From: Microbaculum marinisediminis
GTDB taxonomy: Bacteria > Pseudomonadota > Alphaproteobacteria > Rhizobiales > Tepidamorphaceae
NCBI RefSeq assembly: GCF_025397915.1
Contig: NZ_JALIDZ010000006.1
Coordinates: 62,001 to 126,000 of the forward strand
Reading direction: 5' to 3'
DNA length: 64,000 nucleotides
Positions 7,812 through 16,870 of the stretch are shown in pieces (position 1 is the first letter of the stretch; the number at the start of each line of letters is the position of its first letter). The translations under genes and the position numbers were made by a program. A model generated the notes under the pieces. That model made no database searches. It was given only the letters and a program-made list of their open reading frames with translations, and was not told the origin of the DNA.

Positions 7812-9281
7812 ATGCGATTCGGAATGCGAACCGGATCGACCGCGCTGGTCGGTTTGCTCTTTGCTCTTGGTCTGGGCGTGCTGGGGACCGCGGCGGTCGC
7901 CGACAACCAGACCCCCACGGTGACGCCGGTCTCGACGGACAAGAGCGCGCTTCCCTACAAGATCAAGCTCGTCAGGCTGAAGAACACGGCGAAGACGCTG
8001 CCCAACCTTCAGGGCTTCGCCGACGGGCACGTCGACGGCCTGTGGGTGATCATCGGCGGGCGCAGCAACGGCCTGCACAATTTCACCGACAGCGGCTTGA
8101 AGAACTTCCCGCCGCGCAAGCAGAACGACCGCATCTGGGTCATCGATCCGACGACCGGGAACCGCTGGTCGCGCAGCCTGTCGGAGTCCTCGTTGAACGA
8201 GGATCAGATCGATGCCCTGTCGAGCACGGCGATGGAGAGCGTCCAGGTCGGCAACAGGCTCTATGTGATCGGCGGCTACGGCTACAAGCGTTCGGTCTCG
8301 GACTTCGTTACCTATGACAGCCTGACCGCATTCGATCTGCGCGACATCGTCTTGTGGGTGCGCTCGCCGGGCAAGCTGCCGGCAGCCAAGCGGGATCTGG
8401 CGAACCTGATCCGGCAGACCTCGCACAGCGTGCTCAAGGTGACGGGCGGGCAGGCCACCAAGCTCGGCAACCGGATGATCCTGGCCTTCGGCCAGCTCTT
8501 CGACGGCGGCTACGGTGATCCGGACTTCAACCAGGTCTATACGACCCAGGTCCGCAGCTTCCGGCTGCGCGACACCGGCAAGACGGTCTCGATCAGCCAG
8601 ATCCGCCGGGATCCCACCGCGCCCAACCCGACCGACTATCGCCGGCGCGACTACACGCTGGTGCCGTTCCTCGAGATGAAGGGTAAGCGCACGGTCGCCA
8701 AGTCGGCGGCGCTGGCCGGGGTGTTCACCGAGACCACCGGCATCTTCACCGTGCCGGTCGAGATCAACAGGCGCGGCACCCCCTCGATGGCCGACCCGAG
8801 CGCGCCGTCGACCTTCAAGCAGGCGATGAGCGGCTACGACACGGCGTTCCTGCCGATCTGGGACTCGGCGCGCAAGAAGAGCCATTCGGTCCTCTTCGCC
8901 GGCATCAGCTACGTCTACTACAACCGGCGATCCAAGACGTTCGTCGAGGATGCGCAGTTCCCGTTCATCAACGACATCACCGCGCTGGTGCGCAACCGCA
9001 AGGGCGGCTACGAGCAGGTGCTGATCGGCCGGTTCCCGAAGGTCAGGGACGCCGACGGAAAGCGGCTGCGGTTCGGGGCCGAGGCCAAGGTCTTCATCCA
9101 TCCGAGCATTCCGGTCACCGGCAACGGCATGGTCGACCTGAAGGCGCTGAAGACTACGTTCGGCGTCGGCAAGCGGGTGCTGGTCGGCCACCTGTACGGC
9201 GGCATCGCCTCGGACGCGCCCAATGGCGGCAACACGGTCGCGTCCAACCTGATCTTCAAGATCTATCTCACGACGCGGTAA
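7812..9281 (+). CDS. secreted Kelch-like beta-propeller protein
   Basis: From the ATG at 7812 the product is 489 residues with a clear signal peptide (about 1-30, cleavage near TAAVA-DN). Repeated short motifs of the type G..lyVIGGygy, WVIIGGrSNG, NRMILAFGQL and HSVLFAGISYVY, spaced by 50-80 residues, suggest a Kelch/galactose-oxidase type beta-propeller, although the repeats are degenerate and I cannot assign all blades. No catalytic motif is visible. It stands alone on the plus strand after the divergent dehydrogenase operon and before an MFS gene 84 bp away. Function unknown; an extracellular binding protein is the most that can be inferred. Confidence 0.65.
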   Translation: MRFGMRTGSTALVGLLFALGLGVLGTAAVADNQTPTVTPVSTDKSALPYKIKLVRLKNTAKTLPNLQGFADGHVDGLWVIIGGRSNGLHNFTDSGLKNFPPRKQNDRIWVIDPTTGNRWSRSLSESSLNEDQIDALSSTAMESVQVGNRLYVIGGYGYKRSVSDFVTYDSLTAFDLRDIVLWVRSPGKLPAAKRDLANLIRQTSHSVLKVTGGQATKLGNRMILAFGQLFDGGYGDPDFNQVYTTQVRSFRLRDTGKTVSISQIRRDPTAPNPTDYRRRDYTLVPFLEMKGKRTVAKSAALAGVFTETTGIFTVPVEINRRGTPSMADPSAPSTFKQAMSGYDTAFLPIWDSARKKSHSVLFAGISYVYYNRRSKTFVEDAQFPFINDITALVRNRKGGYEQVLIGRFPKVRDADGKRLRFGAEAKVFIHPSIPVTGNGMVDLKALKTTFGVGKRVLVGHLYGGIASDAPNGGNTVASNLIFKIYLTTR

Positions 9282-9365
9282 GGAAAGCGGTGCCGGGATG
9301 ATTGGTCTCGGTCATGACCCCGCGGCTGCCATGGCGACGGCGGCCGCGGGACTGCGCGCAGAGCC

Positions 9366-10853
9366 ATGAGCGGGCGCCCCTCCGCAGCGCGGGGGCGTCC
9401 GCGCGCCGCCCTGTGGGTCGCGGTCTTCACCGGCCCGGCCCTGCGCACGGCCCTTCTCGGCGGGCTGCTGGTCAGCGAGGCGGCGATCGGTTCGGCGTTC
9501 GCGCTCAACGGCGGCGAGCTCGCCATCCTCGTCGAGTGCAGCATATTCGGCGGCCTCCTGGCCGTCGTGTTGCTGCCGACCCTGACGAAGGTGCTGGGCG
9601 CCCGGGCGCTTGCCATCGGCGCGGCGTGGGCGACGATCCTGTTCCTGGCCGCCGGCATGGCCCTGGCGCCGCGCGCCTCCGGCGGCGGCGGCGCGACGAT
9701 CGTCCTGTTCGCCGCCGCGCTGCTGCTCGGGTTCTTCGTCGCGCTGCTGTCGCCGATCACGCAGGCCATGCTAAACAAGGCCACGGCCGCCGATCCGGAT
9801 GCGCGCCATTCGCTGCAATCGGTCTGGTCGGCCGGGCTGCCGGCGGGGTTCATCGCCGCCTCCGTCGTCGGCGGCGTCCTGGTCGAATGGACCGGCTGGT
9901 GGACGGCCCTCGCCGTGCCGCTGGCGCTGGCGATCGTCGCCGCGCTTGCACTCCTCGACAGGGGGCTCGCCCATCCCGACGCCAGCGAGGCCGAGGCGGC
10001 GCAGTCGTCGGCGGGGGAGGTCGCGATCCTCGTCCTCGCGCTCGTCGCCTTCGAGATCTGGTCGACATGGGGCAGCCTTGCCTCCTGGCTCGAGCCGGGC
10101 GTGCTTCTCGCCCTCCTGGCGACGGTGGCCATGGGTGCGCTGGCGCTCGGGCGCCTCCGACATTCTGAGAACCCGGCGATCTCGCTCGCGCCGTATTCGG
10201 TCGGCGGCTTTGCCGCCGCGACGCTGATCCTGCTGCTGTACCAGCTGCCGACGACGGCGGAGTTCGAAGTGCTGCTGCTCACCGAGCTCAGGCACGTGCC
10301 GGCCGAGGTCATCGGCAACCGGACGGCGATCGGCAACGCCGGCCAGGTCGTCGGCACGATCCTGGCCGCGGGCCTGCTGTTCCAGCGGCGCGTCCGGCTC
10401 GCGCTGGTCGCGGGCTTCGGGCTCTCGATCGTCGGCCTCGCCGGCTACGTCGCCTATCCCTGGATCGACGGCTTCGCCTATATCGCCGCGACCCGCACCG
10501 TCACCGGCCTAGGCGGTGGCCTGCTGACCCCAGTGCTGTTCGTCCTCGCGCTGAACCGCATGCCCGTCCCGCTGCAGCTGGCGGCCGGGACCTGGCTTGT
10601 GCTCGCCAATATCGGCGGCGTCGAACTGGGCCTCGCGCTGTTCGACGCCGTCCTGGAGATCTCGACGAACGTCACCGGTTCGGACCTGATCGCCTACCTG
10701 ACGGTGGAGATCCTCCAGTTGGCCGTCTGCATCGTTACCGCGCTGATCGCCCTGGCACTGGTGACAACCGGCCGCCTCGACATGCGTGACGCATCTCCGC
10801 CATCGGCAGGCCCGACCGCCGAACCGGCCGCGCCGAAGCAGGGCGCGAGCTGA
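9366..10853 (+). CDS. MFS-type membrane transporter
   Basis: A 495-residue integral membrane protein with about 12 hydrophobic segments, starting at residue 15 (AALWVAVFTGPALRTALL) and ending near residue 465 (AVCIVTALIALALV), followed by a hydrophilic tail. The spacing in two halves with a polar central loop (about residues 200-240) fits the major facilitator superfamily. The loop TKVLGARALAIG after helix 2 is a weak form of the MFS motif A region. Substrate unknown. The preceding Kelch-like gene is 84 bp away and may be co-transcribed; the following genes are on the opposite strand. Confidence 0.7.
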   Translation: MSGRPSAARGRPRAALWVAVFTGPALRTALLGGLLVSEAAIGSAFALNGGELAILVECSIFGGLLAVVLLPTLTKVLGARALAIGAAWATILFLAAGMALAPRASGGGGATIVLFAAALLLGFFVALLSPITQAMLNKATAADPDARHSLQSVWSAGLPAGFIAASVVGGVLVEWTGWWTALAVPLALAIVAALALLDRGLAHPDASEAEAAQSSAGEVAILVLALVAFEIWSTWGSLASWLEPGVLLALLATVAMGALALGRLRHSENPAISLAPYSVGGFAAATLILLLYQLPTTAEFEVLLLTELRHVPAEVIGNRTAIGNAGQVVGTILAAGLLFQRRVRLALVAGFGLSIVGLAGYVAYPWIDGFAYIAATRTVTGLGGGLLTPVLFVLALNRMPVPLQLAAGTWLVLANIGGVELGLALFDAVLEISTNVTGSDLIAYLTVEILQLAVCIVTALIALALVTTGRLDMRDASPPSAGPTAEPAAPKQGAS

Positions 10854-10889
10854 CAGACCCGGTAGGACGACGCCACGCCGCGGCGCCGA

Positions 10890-12293
10890 CTACATCGTGC
10901 GCGCGCCTGCCGAAGAGACGGTTTCGCCGCGGCGATAGCGTGCGATGGCGGATTCGGAGGCTACCGGCACGGGCGCGCGCGGGGTGCCGCTTATCTCGGC
11001 CACGTCGGCGCTGCTCGCCCTGATGAGCCCGCTCATCGGCGAGACCCGGTCGCTCTCCGGAAACACCGAGGTGTCGAGGATCGAGGTCGGGACGCCCAGG
11101 TGGTCGGACAGGATGCCCTTGAAGACCGACCGCAGGTCGGTCGTCGGACGCAGGTCGCTGCCTTCGAAGAGGCGCGAGGGGGCGAGGCCGGGCCAATCCG
11201 CCAGGACCCTGCCGCCGCGCACCGCGCCGCCGGCCAGCAGCGCGACCGTTCCGACCCCGTGATCCGTGCCGTGGTCTCCGTTCGCACGCGCGGTGCGGCC
11301 GAATTCGGTGGCCATCACCACGACCGTCCTGCTCCAGGCCCCCCCCGAAGCCCTGCGGAAATCGTCAATGGCGTGGTCGAGCTCGGACAACAGGTTGGCA
11401 AGCTGTCCTGTGGTGCTGCCCTGGTCGCTGTGGGTATCCCAGCCGTCGACGGACAGCACGGCGATACGCGGCCCGCGCGGCGACTTGAGCAGGCGCGCGG
11501 CGCCGCGGAATCCCTTGCGCAGGTCGCTGACGTTGCGGTCCCGTTTCCTGTTCATGCCCTCCGCCAGCCGGTCCGCCTCCAACCCCGCCTCCAGATAGGC
11601 GTGCATTTCGGGGTCTTTCGCCTCGTACAGCGTGCGAACCATGGAGAGCATGGGATCTTCCATGTGGTCGTAATAGGCCGGTGACCATCCCAGCACCCGT
11701 GCCGGCCCGCGCAGGATCAGCGGCGCCGCGCCGATCTGGATGGCCCCGTGCGACCGGATCGGATCCCCGGCCGGGAGCGCCGACAGAAGCCGGTTCAGCC
11801 ACCCCGTCGAATTGGACGAGACCACGCCCGGCAGGCCGTTCTCCAGGTTGTCCTGGGCATCGAAGTGGGACCGGTTGTGCAGCGGTACGCAGGCGGCGTG
11901 CACCACCGCCGCCTGTCCCCTCCGGTACAGTCTGCCGAACTGCTTCATGGCCGGATGCAGGCCGAAGAAGCCGTCGAGGCGGAGCGTCTTGCTCCGCGCG
12001 ATGGCGATGTCGCCGCGCAACGAAGTGTAGTGCCGGTCGCCATGCGGCACGACCGTCGACAATCCGTCCATGCCGCCGCGCAACACGACGACGAGGAGGC
12101 GGGGATCGCCGGTGGCCGCTTCCACGCCCGCCCAGCGTGGCGCGTAGGCCCAGGAGAACAGGCCGGCGGAGACGCCGAGTACCGCGCGCCGTGACAGCAG
12201 CAGCCGCGACTCCTCGCAGCCCCCCGCGGCGGCACGGACGACACTTTCGTCTGCGGAGCCTCGGACGGAGCCGGGCGGGGTCTGGTCTTCCAT
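10890..12293 (-). CDS. DUF1501 family protein, Tat-exported
   Basis: The 467-residue product has a twin-arginine leader (SRRAVLGVSAG at about 34-44) and the DUF1501 hallmark LLVVVLRGGMDGLSTVVPHGD, followed by HSHFD-like NRSHFDAQDNLENG and later VLSVDGWDTHSDQG and MATEFGRTARANG. The family belongs to the alkaline-phosphatase/sulfatase-like fold and is widely found next to DUF1800 genes, as here: the DUF1800 gene ends 5 bp upstream of this start, so the two are one operon. Biochemical activity has not been established for the family as far as I know. Export across the inner membrane by Tat suggests a periplasmic or surface role. Confidence 0.88.
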   Translation of the reverse strand: MEDQTPPGSVRGSADESVVRAAAGGCEESRLLLSRRAVLGVSAGLFSWAYAPRWAGVEAATGDPRLLVVVLRGGMDGLSTVVPHGDRHYTSLRGDIAIARSKTLRLDGFFGLHPAMKQFGRLYRRGQAAVVHAACVPLHNRSHFDAQDNLENGLPGVVSSNSTGWLNRLLSALPAGDPIRSHGAIQIGAAPLILRGPARVLGWSPAYYDHMEDPMLSMVRTLYEAKDPEMHAYLEAGLEADRLAEGMNRKRDRNVSDLRKGFRGAARLLKSPRGPRIAVLSVDGWDTHSDQGSTTGQLANLLSELDHAIDDFRRASGGAWSRTVVVMATEFGRTARANGDHGTDHGVGTVALLAGGAVRGGRVLADWPGLAPSRLFEGSDLRPTTDLRSVFKGILSDHLGVPTSILDTSVFPESDRVSPMSGLIRASSADVAEISGTPRAPVPVASESAIARYRRGETVSSAGARTM

Positions 12294-12298
12294 ATCCG

Positions 12299-13657
12299 TT
12301 ATCTCCGCTGGAATTCGGGGCTGCAGAACAGCATCGTCAGGGCCGCAGCCTTGCTGCCCGCCTGGCCGATCCGCTGCCGCGTCTCCGTGCTCAGGGCGCT
12401 GTCGTAGAGGCTGTTGGCCAGGGCCGTGGCGCTGCCGCGGTGGCGCTCATGATAAACCCAGCCGCTGACCTGGGCGGTATCCAGCCGCAGCGTCATGCCG
12501 TCCGGATCGAGCCAGTACAGCGTGTCGTCTGGAAACCCCTCCGGAGAGGGGCATTCCCAGGCCATGTTGTTGAGCGCGTAGAGCGGCCCGGCGAACGCCC
12601 ACCAGTAGTACTTCTTGGAGTAACGCCGGTTCAGGGCGCGGAATTGCGCGATGGCGAGCTCGTAGGGCGTCCGGATCTTCGCGAGCGGCGCGTCGAACGC
12701 CTCCGGCAACCGGACGAGCGCGAGCGCAACCTGCTTCAGGTCACCGCGGGTGTCCAGGAACGTCTGCCTGATCGGGTCCACCATCGCCGGCGTCGGCTCG
12801 TCGGTGATGAAGTGGCGGACGAGCTTGAAGGCGATGTGCTCGGCGGTCGCGGGATGCCGCGCCAGGGCCCGGAGCGCCATCCGGCCCTGATTGATGCCGG
12901 TCCCGGGGTAGGACTTGCCCATCAGCGTGATCGGCCCCGGTTCGTGCCAGCTCTTGCGGAAGATGAAGCGGCCGCGATTGCGCTTGTTGCCGCCGTTGTG
13001 GCCGTGGTCGGCCTCCCAGCCGCGCACATAGGACCAGCCGGTGAGGATCAGCGCCAGGTTGGTGACGTCCTCCTCCGTATAGCCGCCGCCGCTGCCGAGC
13101 GTGTGCAGCTCCATCGCCTCGCGCGCCAGGTTCTCGTTGAAACCGGTGCCCCACTGCCGGCCGATCTTCGACTGCGGGCCGATGGAGTCGGCGTTGTCGA
13201 GGAACGAGATCATGGCCGGATGCCGCATCACCCCGAGCAGCATGTCGGAGAAATTGCCGAGGACGTGCTTTCGGATGACATCGCGCTCGAGCTGGCCGAT
13301 CGTGCCGCGCACCGCGCCGGACTTGTTGACCGACATCGAGAAATGGTTGCTCCAGAACAGGACCAACCGTTCGACGAAGCCGACGTCCGGCTGCATATGC
13401 TTGGAGACGCGCGCGGCCAACTCCCGTTGGCGTATCGTTTCGGCCGTCTGGAAATCCTTTTCCGACTGCCTCGCCGCCTTCCGGTAGGAGGGCAGTGTCC
13501 GGCTGCGCACCTCCGCGATGCGCGGGGTGTTGACCTCGCGGATCAGGGCGGCGAGCGGATCGGCCGCGACCCTGGCGAACGAGCGCGGCTTGGCGCCGAG
13601 GCCAAACCGCTGAAACGCTACCCGCGCCCTGTGCGCGTCCTCCGAAGGTAATGCCAT
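12299..13657 (-). CDS. DUF1800 family protein
   Basis: A 452-residue protein if started at the ATG at 13657; a GTG at 13669 would add four residues. Characteristic DUF1800 segments are FQRFGLGAKPRSF at the N terminus, RLVLFWSNHFSMSV, FSDMLLGVMRHPAM, NENLAREAMELHTLG, YTEEDVTNLALILTGW and HPATAEHIAFKLVRHF. There is no obvious cleavable signal peptide. It is the first gene of a two-gene operon with DUF1501. The pair is common in proteobacteria and planctomycetes and has been linked only by context to exported or surface functions. Nothing unusual in length or motifs. Confidence 0.88.
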   Translation of the reverse strand: MALPSEDAHRARVAFQRFGLGAKPRSFARVAADPLAALIREVNTPRIAEVRSRTLPSYRKAARQSEKDFQTAETIRQRELAARVSKHMQPDVGFVERLVLFWSNHFSMSVNKSGAVRGTIGQLERDVIRKHVLGNFSDMLLGVMRHPAMISFLDNADSIGPQSKIGRQWGTGFNENLAREAMELHTLGSGGGYTEEDVTNLALILTGWSYVRGWEADHGHNGGNKRNRGRFIFRKSWHEPGPITLMGKSYPGTGINQGRMALRALARHPATAEHIAFKLVRHFITDEPTPAMVDPIRQTFLDTRGDLKQVALALVRLPEAFDAPLAKIRTPYELAIAQFRALNRRYSKKYYWWAFAGPLYALNNMAWECPSPEGFPDDTLYWLDPDGMTLRLDTAQVSGWVYHERHRGSATALANSLYDSALSTETRQRIGQAGSKAAALTMLFCSPEFQRR

Positions 13658-13811
13658 CGGTCGCCCCACGTCTCTTTCGAGCGGACGCGAGCGCCGAACC
13701 GGTCGCGCCTGTTGATCATGGTCGCGACGGACTTTGGCCCGGAAACGGCGAATGCCGGCCTAAGGAATTCGGCGGAATTTTAGAAAAAGGCGGCCTTGTC
13801 CGCGCGCCGCG

Positions 13812-15173
13812 TCAGCCGCCCGCCGCCGTCAGGCCGGCGTCGAGGCCCGCCGCGATCGTGCCCACGTCCTCGGCCGTGATCACCAGCGGCGGCGACAGGA
13901 TGATGTTGGGGCCGGAGACGCGGATCATCACGCCGGCGCCATAGGCGGTCTCGAACACCGTGCCGATGGTCGCCTTGTCGACGGGCGTCTTCGTCTCCCG
14001 GTCGGAAACGAGCTCGAGCGCCACCATCAGGCCCTTGCCGCGCACGTCGCCGACGAGGGCGTGCCTGTCCTTCAGCGCCTGCGCCGCGGCCAGAAGCTCC
14101 GTGCCGCGCCGGGCGGCGTTGCCGGCCAGGTCGGCCTTGTCCATCTCCGGCAGGCAGGCGAGCGCCGCCGCGCAGCCGACCGGGTGGGCCGAATAGGTGT
14201 AGCCGTGGCCGATCGAGCCGAAGGCGTCGTGGTTGCTCTCGAACGCATCGGCGACTGTCTCCGAGATCATCACCGCGCCGAAGGGGAAGTAGCCGTTGGT
14301 GATCGCCTTGGCGATGCACATCAGGTCGGGCGTCACGCCCCACAGCCGCGAGCCGGTCCAGCCGCCGGTGCGGCCGAAGGCGGTGATCACCTCGTCGGCG
14401 ATCAGCAGGATGCCGTACCGGTCGCATATCTCCCGCACCTTCGGCATGAAGCTCGCGTGCGGCGGGATGACGCCGCCGGCGCCCAGCACCGGCTCCATGA
14501 TGAAGGCGGCGACCGTGTCCGCCCCCTGAAACGCGATCTCGTCCTCCAGCGCCCGCGCGCACAGGCCGGCGAGCCTTTCCGGGTCGGTCTCGTTGAACGG
14601 ATTGCGATAGGTGTAGGGCGCGGGGATGTGGAAGCAGCCCGGCAGCAGCGGCTCGTAGTTGCGGCGGAAATTGGCGTTGCCGTTGACCGACGCCCCGCCC
14701 ATGTGGGTGCCGTGATAGCCCTTCTTGAGGCTCAGGAACTTGGTGCGGTCCCGGTCGCCGCGGATCTTGTGGTACTGGCGCGCGAGCCGGAGCGCCGTCT
14801 CGACGCTGTCCGATCCGCCCGAGGTGAAGAACGACCGCACCATGCCGTCAGGCGCGAACCAGTCGGCCAGCCTGTAGGACAATTCGATCGCCGGCCCCGT
14901 CGAGGTGCCGCGGAAGGCGGAATAATAGGGCAGGGCGTCGAGCTGCGCCGTGATCGCCGCCTTCACCGGATCGCACGAATAGCCCAGGTTGACGTTCCAC
15001 AGCCCGCCGACGGCGTCGATCGTCCGGTGTCCGTCGACATCCGTCAGCGTCACTCCCTCGGCCGCCATCACCACCTTCGGCGGATGGGCGATCATCTCGG
15101 CGGGATGCGCCATCGGATGCCACATGTGGCGGGCGTTGTTCTCCTTCAGGAAGTTCGAGTCGTGCGCGATCAT
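13812..15173 (-). CDS. class III pyridoxal-phosphate aminotransferase (omega-amino acid:pyruvate type)
   Basis: The ATG at 15173 overlaps the stop of the upstream HAD gene (ATGA), giving 453 residues; the much longer open frame upstream is an antisense-like extension. Class III features: SGGSDSVETALRLARQYH (PLP phosphate binding), ADEVITAFGRTG with Asp260, and Lys289 in CIAKAITNGYFPFGAV as the PLP Schiff-base lysine. MWHPMAHP near the start and NLGYS are typical of omega-amino acid or beta-alanine:pyruvate transaminases and putrescine/diamine-type enzymes. It is the last gene of an iclR - HAD - aminotransferase operon, so it is probably induced with catabolism of an amine or amino acid. Exact amine donor unknown. 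Confidence 0.88.
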   Translation of the reverse strand: MIAHDSNFLKENNARHMWHPMAHPAEMIAHPPKVVMAAEGVTLTDVDGHRTIDAVGGLWNVNLGYSCDPVKAAITAQLDALPYYSAFRGTSTGPAIELSYRLADWFAPDGMVRSFFTSGGSDSVETALRLARQYHKIRGDRDRTKFLSLKKGYHGTHMGGASVNGNANFRRNYEPLLPGCFHIPAPYTYRNPFNETDPERLAGLCARALEDEIAFQGADTVAAFIMEPVLGAGGVIPPHASFMPKVREICDRYGILLIADEVITAFGRTGGWTGSRLWGVTPDLMCIAKAITNGYFPFGAVMISETVADAFESNHDAFGSIGHGYTYSAHPVGCAAALACLPEMDKADLAGNAARRGTELLAAAQALKDRHALVGDVRGKGLMVALELVSDRETKTPVDKATIGTVFETAYGAGVMIRVSGPNIILSPPLVITAEDVGTIAAGLDAGLTAAGG

Positions 15174-15847
15174 GCCGAAGCCTCCGAGCGGGTAGTTATG
15201 CCGAGACGGGCGAGCGCCCGGGCGAAGCCATCCGCCGGGTCGCGCACGTCGAAGTGGACGGCGCGCATGCCGACGGCCTCGGCGCCCCGGACGTTCTTCA
15301 CCTGGTCGTCGACGAAGACGCAGTCGTGGGCCGCCAGCCCGAGCCCGTCCGTGACGAGACGATAGGCGCGCGGATCGGGCTTCAGGATCTTCGTGTAGGT
15401 CGCATCGACGATCAGCGCGAAGTCGGCGAGGAAAGGCAGCGTCTTGCGGAAGTCGGCGCCGTAGAACAGGTCGAGCTCGTTCGACAGGATCGCCAGCCGC
15501 TTGCCCGCCGCCTTGGCCGTACGGATCGCGGCGAGGGCCTCCGGCCGGACCGAGCGCATCAGGTCGGCGCCGCGCGCGCGTCGCAGTAACTGGTCCATGC
15601 GGTCCCAGGTCTCGCCGAGCAGCGCGCCGGTCTCGCGTGCGCGGGCAAGCCAGTAGTCGCGCTCGCTGATTTCGCCGGCCTGCATCCGCCGCCACAGCGG
15701 GTCGGTGTCGGGATCGAACGGTCCCCGCCAGGTCAGCGTGCCGGGCTTGAGGCCGAGCGCCGTCTCGGTCTCGGCATGGGTCTCAAACAGGGTCTTGGTG
15801 ATGACCCCGCCGAAATCGAGGACCAGTGCCTTTGCCGGTTCACTCAT
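15170..15847 (-). CDS. HAD superfamily hydrolase
   Basis: A 225-residue HAD protein. Motif I is LVLDFGGVI (residues 8-16, nucleophile Asp11); the usual second Asp is Gly, as in the YihX/epoxide-hydrolase-N-like subgroup. Motif II is ILSNE at about 118-122, motif III the Lys in KILKPDPRAY, and motif IV CVFVDDQVKNV. The cap is a small helical insert after motif I, as in subfamily IA. The likely activity is phosphomonoester hydrolysis on a small molecule. It is translationally coupled to the aminotransferase gene and 10 bp downstream of iclR, so it belongs to the same catabolic unit. Confidence 0.85.
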   Translation of the reverse strand: MSEPAKALVLDFGGVITKTLFETHAETETALGLKPGTLTWRGPFDPDTDPLWRRMQAGEISERDYWLARARETGALLGETWDRMDQLLRRARGADLMRSVRPEALAAIRTAKAAGKRLAILSNELDLFYGADFRKTLPFLADFALIVDATYTKILKPDPRAYRLVTDGLGLAAHDCVFVDDQVKNVRGAEAVGMRAVHFDVRDPADGFARALARLGITTRSEASA

Positions 15848-15857
15848 ATCGGGCCGC

Positions 15858-16658
15858 TCATGCCGCCCGCCTGTCGCCGAGCGCCGAAAGGTAGTCGGGG
15901 TTCATGACGCCGCCGATGCCGCGCGTCGCCGTCGCCACCGTACGCTGGAGCTCGGACAGGATCGACGCCTTCAGCGTGTCGGTCATCCGCGAGGAGGGCG
16001 TCGCCACCGCCAGCGCGCCGACGGCGGCGCCCGAAGCATCGAAGAACGGCATGGCGATGCCGGTCACCTCGTCCTCGAAGCTCTGGCCGGCGACGGCATG
16101 GCCGGCGGTGCGGGCCTGCGCCACGGCGGCGCGCAGGCGGTTCGCGCTGGTGATCGTGTGCGCCGTATAGGCCTTGAGGCCGCCGGCGATCGCCTCGTCG
16201 ATACGGGCGCCCGGCGCAAAGGCCAGGTAGACGAGGCCCGAGGCGGTCGCGTGCAGCGGCAGTATCTCGGAGGGGTCCATGTGGACCCGGGTCGCCTTGT
16301 TCGACTCGCGCATGCCGATGGTGATCAGCGCGCCGCCGGATCCCGTCGCAGAATAGTGCGAGGCATGCGCCGTCTCCCCGGTCTTCTCGGTGAGTGTCTC
16401 CAGAAGCGGGGCGATTACGGAGGCCAGCGGCTGCGTCGCCTCGCGCAGCTGCGCGAAATGCAGGAACGCGGCGCCGAGGCGGTATTTCCGGTTGGCCGGG
16501 TTCTGCTCGATGAAGCCGTGCTTCTGCAGCGCGACCAGGAAACGCCGGGTCGCCGCCTTGTCGTAGCCGGCGCGCCGGGCGAGATCGCTCAGGCCGATTT
16601 CCGGCTCGGCGGGCGTGAAGGCGCCCAGCAGTTTCATCGCCTTGTCGACGGTCTGCAC
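15858..16658 (-). CDS. IclR family transcriptional regulator
   Basis: A 266-residue protein beginning at a GTG. Residues 1-70 form the winged helix (MKLLGAFTPAEPEIGLSDLARRAGYDKAATRRFLVALQKHGFIEQ), followed by the IclR effector domain with AHASHYSATGSG and a late GIAMPFFDASGAAVGAL segment. IclR proteins bind short palindromes and respond to small organic acids. It heads the HAD - aminotransferase operon and is divergent from the Tm-1-like gene; the intergenic GTTGCG-AA-CGCAAC palindrome is a candidate site (see 16747-16760). Confidence 0.9.
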   Translation of the reverse strand: MQTVDKAMKLLGAFTPAEPEIGLSDLARRAGYDKAATRRFLVALQKHGFIEQNPANRKYRLGAAFLHFAQLREATQPLASVIAPLLETLTEKTGETAHASHYSATGSGGALITIGMRESNKATRVHMDPSEILPLHATASGLVYLAFAPGARIDEAIAGGLKAYTAHTITSANRLRAAVAQARTAGHAVAGQSFEDEVTGIAMPFFDASGAAVGALAVATPSSRMTDTLKASILSELQRTVATATRGIGGVMNPDYLSALGDRRAA

Positions 16659-16746
16659 GGTGTCCGTCTGTCCTCCGGTCGGCCTTTATCCGCCGGGCGC
16701 GATGCCCGTCGCGGCGCGGCGTCTATGTATTCGTTGACAGGGCAGG

Positions 16747-16760
16747 GTTGCGAACGCAAC
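16747..16760. promoter_or_regulatory. candidate IclR operator, 14-bp palindrome
   Basis: GTTGCG-AA-CGCAAC is a perfect 6+6 inverted repeat with a 2-nt centre, 89-102 bp upstream of the iclR start, in the divergent intergenic region. A TTGACA lies on the plus strand at 16734-16739 and a TTGTCA box on the minus strand at about 16780-16785, so the palindrome sits between the two possible promoters. Confidence 0.4.
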
Positions 16761-16870
16761 ATATATTTGACCTGCCGGTGACAATAATGAACCGACAGGG
16801 CAAGGAGGGGAGGGCCGATATCACCGTGCCGCTCGGCGGATAGAGTGTGGTGCGTTTGAACACCGACCGT

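Noticed and set aside
7740-9191. 483-codon minus-strand open frame
   Set aside because: It is the shadow of the Kelch-like gene, whose plus-strand frame has a Shine-Dalgarno and signal peptide.
15174-15695. N-terminal extension of the aminotransferase frame
   Set aside because: It overlaps the HAD gene in another frame and lacks any aminotransferase-like sequence; the ATGA overlap gives a natural start.
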